Assembly (NCBI RefSeq): GCF_000003605.2
Contig: NW_003149276.1
Location: 45,093-70,254 of the forward strand
Length of the DNA stretch: 25,162 nt
Origin: Saccoglossus kowalevskii
Taxonomy: Eukaryota; Hemichordata; Enteropneusta; Harrimaniidae
Reading direction: 5' to 3'
Made by a program: the position numbers and the translations under genes. Numbering within the stretch: the first letter of the stretch is position 1; every line of letters starts with the position of its first letter. The notes beneath the pieces were generated by a model. That model saw only the letters and a list, made by a program, of their open reading frames with translations. It searched no databases and had not been told where the DNA came from. Below are positions 20,776 to 25,162 of this stretch, in pieces.

Positions 20776-22420
20776 TCTATTCGGAATCAAGTTACAAACA
20801 GTACCGTTCCACTGATTGATTCATTTATCGATGAGTTTGGATTACCCAGAAGCATTTTTTTGAAAATAGCGTGGTGGTACGGTGACCGCATATATATGCA
20901 TTTACTGGGCAGAAGTCAATCCAAGCATAATTCAGTTATTTGCGTCAACAATGCACTTTTCCAAATCTAGATTCACATACCACATAGTACACTCCTAACT
21001 GACATTTTTTATCGATGACGATCTTTTTACTAAACAGTACCTCTATTTCGTTCTATTCGAATAAATATATATTTAGGTCAACATACGATCACGTGATTAT
21101 AATAAATGTAACGCACACTGCAATTTGCATACATCTAATATTAATTGAATTGTGTGCTTCCAATGTTCAATATAAATAACCAGCATGCCCAATAGATGTA
21201 TAAAATAATTCTGTTGCTTATGATTATATATACACGATGAAGGTAAGTGTAAGTTAGTAGACGAAACTGCAAAAAAAGGAGGAATAAATGCACAAAGCTC
21301 AGCGAAGAAAACTGGTGTTTGATTTGCTAAAAATGAAATAAATATGTCTTTGTAAAGAGAGATGATGGATATGACGCTAATTATGATCAAATGTATCGTT
21401 ACATTAATAGAAATCTGAATGTCATGATCAGATAGATTATTATTATTAAATGTCACGTTTCAACAAAGATAAATGTTAATACATCTTATCTTAATTGAAT
21501 AATATTGATACACAATGCGACAAGACAAATACATGCCATTCAAAATTGCACTACATAAAGCGAACATGTTTAAAAAGAAAAAACAAAAAAACAAACAAAA
21601 GGGGATTATCATGAACGGAATCATCACCCATGAAAACTAGCAAAATTACAATGTATCATGTACTTCCGATGACTGGACAATGTTGTGAAAAAGAAAAATG
21701 TATAATGTAAGCTTAATTATTTAGGGAGTTTTAAAAATTGTTGTAAATAACATGTTTACAAAAAAATTAATCCATTCAGCCTCTCACTGAGATTTCATAT
21801 TGTAACCTCTAACATTCATCAACCCGTCATTGTATCGAGCAAAACCAACAACAGTACAACAAGAAAAAAATGCAAATAAGTTGTATTATCAGTGTTAGTA
21901 GCTGGTCAATATTTGCAAAATCACAAAATAGAAATTTAAATCCATTGAAATAAATTGCAATTTGCAAATACTGGGGCGATAGATGGCGCTTAGCACGCAA
22001 GTACACTCCATGGTTGAGTTTCGTAGGTGGGATTAGTGAGCAAATTCATTTTCTGAAACAGATTAAGGGTTGGCCATTTGAAATGGAGGCGGTAGTCATC
22101 CACACATCGCTCGAACTTTATTTCACTAAAGCGTTACATGTATTTAAATAATATTAGCCGAATTGTGCCGATTTTATGAGAATTCAATAAACTATTGAAG
22201 TAACCACATCTTTTCTTTTAATGTAACCATAGCAAGTTACGGCTTTTATGGAGAATAGAAGAAACGCATTAAGAATTCACTCTGGTTTGATTTCTCAAAT
22301 GCACATTGTATATTTAAAATCGTCTCGTGTGTACAAGCGCAGTTTGAAATGATAATATATGCATAATATATACACAATTTCACTGTGAACATTTATAGTA
22401 GCTCATTATCATGGTTGGTG
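20776..22420 (+). repeat. Dispersed repeat R2, copy 3 (long, interrupted)
   Basis: The proximal block (20776-21410) aligns with copies 1 and 2. Its left end is shorter than theirs and abuts the 27-bp array, as if truncated there. The distal block (22188-22305, weaker to 22420) aligns with 7066-7400. Between the blocks (about 21410-22187) this copy has roughly 600 bp more than copy 1, either an insertion here or a deletion there. A 119-codon minus-strand frame (21097-21456) crosses the proximal block but is not open in the other copies. Confidence 0.7.
21411..22187. other. Extra segment inside R2 copy 3, no gene seen
   Basis: AT-rich DNA with an A-rich run near 21575-21600. GATAGATGGCGCT at 21978-21990 loosely resembles a CTCF-type core. 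There is no terminal inverted repeat or target duplication that would identify an inserted element. Confidence 0.45.
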
Positions 22421-22632
22421 GTGTGAAGAAAACTTATGGAATGTACAATTCTCGAATTGTAATATAATGGCTGATATACTACTTATTCCACAGATGCTCC
22501 TCCAATCTGCCTCAATTTGTTTGAATATGTTGCCATAAAACGGACAAACTCAACGTGACAATACGTACTCATGTGCGTTAATGGCAATACTAAATACATA
22601 TCTTTCAGATTCTAATCCTCTATTAAATTGAC
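22421..22632. other. Unassigned spacer
   Basis: I see nothing assignable between R2 copy 3 and the A-B array. Confidence 0.5.
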
Positions 22633-23238
22633 ATTATGTATCGAAATTATTAATAGTTAGAATATCAGACTTTATGTATTTTATGTAATGTCAACTTTGA
22701 ATAAATTTCACATTCATTTATTTATTTATTTATTTACTTCAACTTTAGTATTTTATTATCTTTGAGAAAGAGACATTTATTGGTAAATTTGTGATATGGA
22801 ATTCAGCACCTCTGATCCCATAGATAAGAACACAATACAACTACTGAAAAACAAGATTGTAAAATTCGTGTCGCTCTGAACTATGGAATAAGTAAATGTA
22901 TTAATTGGCCAATTCGTGCTACCTACACGGTGTCCTTGAAACACGCATTTGCAGAATAGAGGTCACTGCATAAAATCAGTCACATTTTGACATGCAGTGA
23001 GGCAACAGTAAATATAATCTATTGAGTCTTACACTATTGCCAGTGAAATATAAGAATAATTTATATACATTATGCGAGAGGCATTGAAAAAATAACGCAA
23101 TATACATTGTGAGAGATTAGAGTGATTTCGGGTTTAATGCAATACAATATGATGAAACCTGATTTCGATGTACCTTGTGAGAAACTTGGAGATGGCAGAG
23201 TTATACAGTTCAATGCAAAGCATTATGGGTGATGATAT
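22633..23238 (+). repeat. A-B array, unit A1
   Basis: It aligns with A2 (23667-24262) almost throughout, at an offset of 1021-1034 bp, with long identical words such as GATAAGAACACAATACAACT, GTGTCGCTCTGAACTATGG and CATTTTGACATGCAGTGAGG. An (ATTT)n run at about 22715-22737 lies inside A1 and is reduced in A2. No open frame of note is shared. Confidence 0.92.
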
Positions 23239-23304
23239 CAGTGCCATAACAGCGGACTACACTGTGATTGGGTGCAATATGCATGGGAATTATGGGTATT
23301 TTTT

Positions 23305-23600
23305 TTCAATTTTATTATTCCAAACCAGCAAGACTCTTGGTAGTCTGTTTAAGTTCATAATTTTATGCGTTTTATAAAGTAGACATTTATTATTGGATTT
23401 ATGTGCTGGAATTATTCACTCCTGGTCATATTGATAAGAATACAATTACAACACCTGTAAAAACCAGGTGCGCATTAAAGTGGGTGTTGCTCTGCAATAA
23501 GGTGCCAATAAAACACACATGGTGTCCTTGAAAACATGAATATATAGAGGGCAACTCTGAACAATTGAGTGCATAAACAGGTTACAGAATGACATAGAAG
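23305..23600 (+). repeat. A-B array, unit B1
   Basis: It aligns with B2 (24482-24803) at an offset of about 1175 bp, with shared words CCAAACCAGCAAGACTC-like, TTTTATAAAGTAGACATTTA, GATAAGAATACAATTACA, GGTGTCCTTGAAAACATG and TAGAGGGCAACTCTGA. B units are diverged relatives of A units: both carry GACATTTATT, GATAAGAAnACAAT, GGTGTCCTTGAAA and a TAGAGG(G)CA/TCACT word in the same order. Confidence 0.88.
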
Positions 23601-23666
23601 ACTCTCTGTCGCCTGTTTAACTTTACAGATATTTTCAAGTTTTATAAAGAAAACATTTATTATTAG

Positions 23667-24262
23667 ATTATGTATCGAAATTATCAATGGTTGGAATATC
23701 AATTACTAATCATTTCATGTCATGTCAACTTTAATTACATTTCAAATTTATTTCTTTATCTCAACTCTAGTATTTTATTTTTTTGAGGGGGGGACATTTA
23801 TTGGTGAATTTATGTTATGGAATTCAGCACCTCTGATCCTATAGATAAGAACACAATACAACTACTGAAAAACAAGATTGTAAAATTCGTGTCGCTCTGA
23901 ACTATGGAATAAGTAAATGTATTGATTGGCCAATTCGTGCTACCTACACGGTGTCCTTGAAACACGCATTTGCAGAATAGAGGTCACTGCATCAAATCGG
24001 TCACATTTTGACATGCAGTGAGGCAACAGTACATATAATCTATTGAGTCTTACACTATTACCAATGAAATATATGAATAATTTGTATACATCATGCGAGA
24101 GGCATTGAAAAAATAACGCAATATACATTGTGAGAGATTACAGTCATTTTTAGTTTAATGCAATGCAATATGGGTGATGAAACCTGATTGCGATGTACCT
24201 TGTGACAGCTTGGAGATGGCAGAGATATCCAGTTCATTGCAATGTATTATGGGTGATGAAAC
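23667..24262 (+). repeat. A-B array, unit A2
   Basis: This is the second A unit, highly similar to A1. It carries a G-rich GAGGGGGGG run near 23785-23793 where A1 has GAGAAAGAG. The right end, with the ATTATGGGTGATGA word, occurs twice in tandem (near 24170 and 24248), so a short local duplication is present. Confidence 0.92.
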
Positions 24263-24481
24263 TTATTAGAGATATACTTTGTGTCATATCAGTAAACTAG
24301 GGTGTAATTAGTTGAAATGCGATGAAATCTGGGTAACTCGGCTCCCCAGCAAGACCACCTGCCCTGTTTTCGGTAATATTAATTATAAGATATTGGTATT
24401 TTTTATTTTTACTCTTCTACTTGATTCAATCTGGAAATATGAATAAAAAAATGTCGGCTTATAATTATAGGTCCTAAATTA
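24263..24481. other. Spacer between A2 and B2
   Basis: This stretch is about 150 bp longer than the A1-B1 spacer and includes a small GC-rich patch (CTCGGCTCCCCAGC near 24338). It may be an insertion in this array period. No terminal repeats were identified. Confidence 0.5.
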
Positions 24482-24803
24482 TTCAATTGTATTATCTCAA
24501 ACCAGCAAGACTCACCTGTTAAACTTCAGAGCTGTTTACGAGTTTTATAAAGTAGACATTTATTACTAGATTTATGTGCTGGGATTAATCACTCCTGGCC
24601 CTATTGATAAGAATACAATTACAGTATCTGTAAAAACAAGGTGCACATTAAAGTAGCTTTTACTCTGTACTATGAATGCAATAAATGAATAGCTTAGTCC
24701 TGCATTTTCTGTTAAGAAACATACATGGTGTCCTTGAAAACATGGATTTATAGAGGGCAACTCTGAGCAATTGATTGCACAAAAATAGGTTACTGAGTGA
24801 CAT
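24482..24803 (+). repeat. A-B array, unit B2
   Basis: This is the second B unit, clearly diverged from B1. It has about 25 extra bp after the AGTAGCTTTTACTCTG word. No A unit follows within the window, so the array either ends here or the next A unit has been lost. Confidence 0.85.
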
Positions 24804-25077
24804 TTTTGTTAGATCACGACCAAACATCGTTGGTTTACATGTAGTATATAATAACATCTCTCGCATTCTGTGACATGAATCTAATTTCATTGTGAAAAAT
24901 TAAAAGTATGCAATTGTTGATATATAACTATAAAATCCTTTCAAATTGCCCATTATCACTACATGGATAGGAGTAAATTTATTCGTACTTTTTAACTTCT
25001 GACTAGAAAAGCCCAATTACCTAACGTTATTCATATTTGGTACATAATCAGAATAATATTTTACGAAAATCCAAGTT
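24804..25077. other. AT-rich stretch, no gene seen
   Basis: No feature is recognised between the A-B array and the terminal 46-bp repeat. Confidence 0.5.
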
Positions 25078-25162
25078 AATATAGTACATACACATCTACT
25101 GGGGATGTACTTCTGATAGAGGTAATATAGTACATTCACACCTACTGGGAATGCACTTCTGA
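25078..25162. repeat. 46-bp tandem repeat, truncated by window end
   Basis: AATATAGTACATACACATCT starts at 25078 and AATATAGTACATTCACACCT at 25124, 46 bp apart. Each is followed by ACTGGG(G/A)ATG and then CACTTCTGA or TACTTCTGA. Nearly two copies are visible and the second runs to the last base, so the array may continue outside the window. Confidence 0.85.

Noticed and set aside
21097-21456. 119-codon minus-strand frame
   Set aside because: It lies in repeat R2, and the aligned copies at 6.2-6.9 kb and 18.3-19.0 kb do not keep the frame.
23475-24890. Shared SRTPC peptide in minus-strand frames of A and B units
   Set aside because: It comes from the conserved DNA word around GGTGTCCTTGAAA; the frames differ on both sides and have unrelated ends, so this is DNA repeat similarity, not protein conservation.
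1-25162. tRNA, 5S rRNA or tRNA-derived SINE
   Set aside because: I scanned both strands for a GGTTCGAnnCC-type B box with an appropriately spaced A box and saw none. Near matches such as GGTATTGAACCCGATTAA at 1460 lack the pattern.

Overview
The window looks like non-coding nuclear DNA from an animal, probably a marine invertebrate. This is an inference from base composition (roughly two-thirds A+T by eye), very short open frames, abundant minisatellites and non-autonomous DNA transposons. No sequence here identifies the species. I find no protein-coding gene, tRNA, rRNA or CRISPR array that I can support. The longest ATG frames away from tandem repeats are 104-119 codons, which is about what chance gives in 25 kb of AT-rich DNA.

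Layout. Positions 1-3080 are mostly unique AT-rich sequence, with one copy of a dispersed repeat (R1, 1461-1581) and a CpG-dense patch (1919-2340). A 706-bp hAT-like MITE lies at 3091-3796, with short terminal inverted repeats and an 8-bp near-perfect target duplication. A fold-back sequence follows (4041-4372). R1 and the larger repeat R2 appear at 5371-5433 and 6181-7400. A perfect (TAAAA)n microsatellite occupies 7684-7794. Positions 7795-11400 are largely unique and include a CpG-rich stretch (10190-10550) ending in a good splice-donor match, the best but still weak candidate for a promoter plus first exon.

The centre is a 2.5-kb minisatellite of 50-bp units (about 11404-13880). It has trimeric and hexameric higher-order structure, a homogeneous left half and a decayed right half. 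Its right flank (13870-14060) recurs diverged at 15903-16095. Between these flank copies sits a 133-bp tandem repeat (15196-15675).

The right third is built from duplicated blocks: R1 twice in tandem (16862-17655), R2 at 18253-18985, then a 27-bp minisatellite split by an 862-bp inverted-repeat transposon with a 5-bp target duplication (19613-20474), then R2 again (20776-22420). An alternating A-B-A-B array of about 0.5-kb related units fills 22633-24803. A 46-bp tandem repeat begins at 25078 and runs off the end.

There is no gene pathway to describe. The story is structural: tandem-array turnover, transposon insertion into an array, and old segmental duplication. The clearest findings are the nested 862-bp element, the 50-bp array with its higher-order structure, the hAT-like MITE, and the R1-R2 block that recurs in the same order 12 kb apart.
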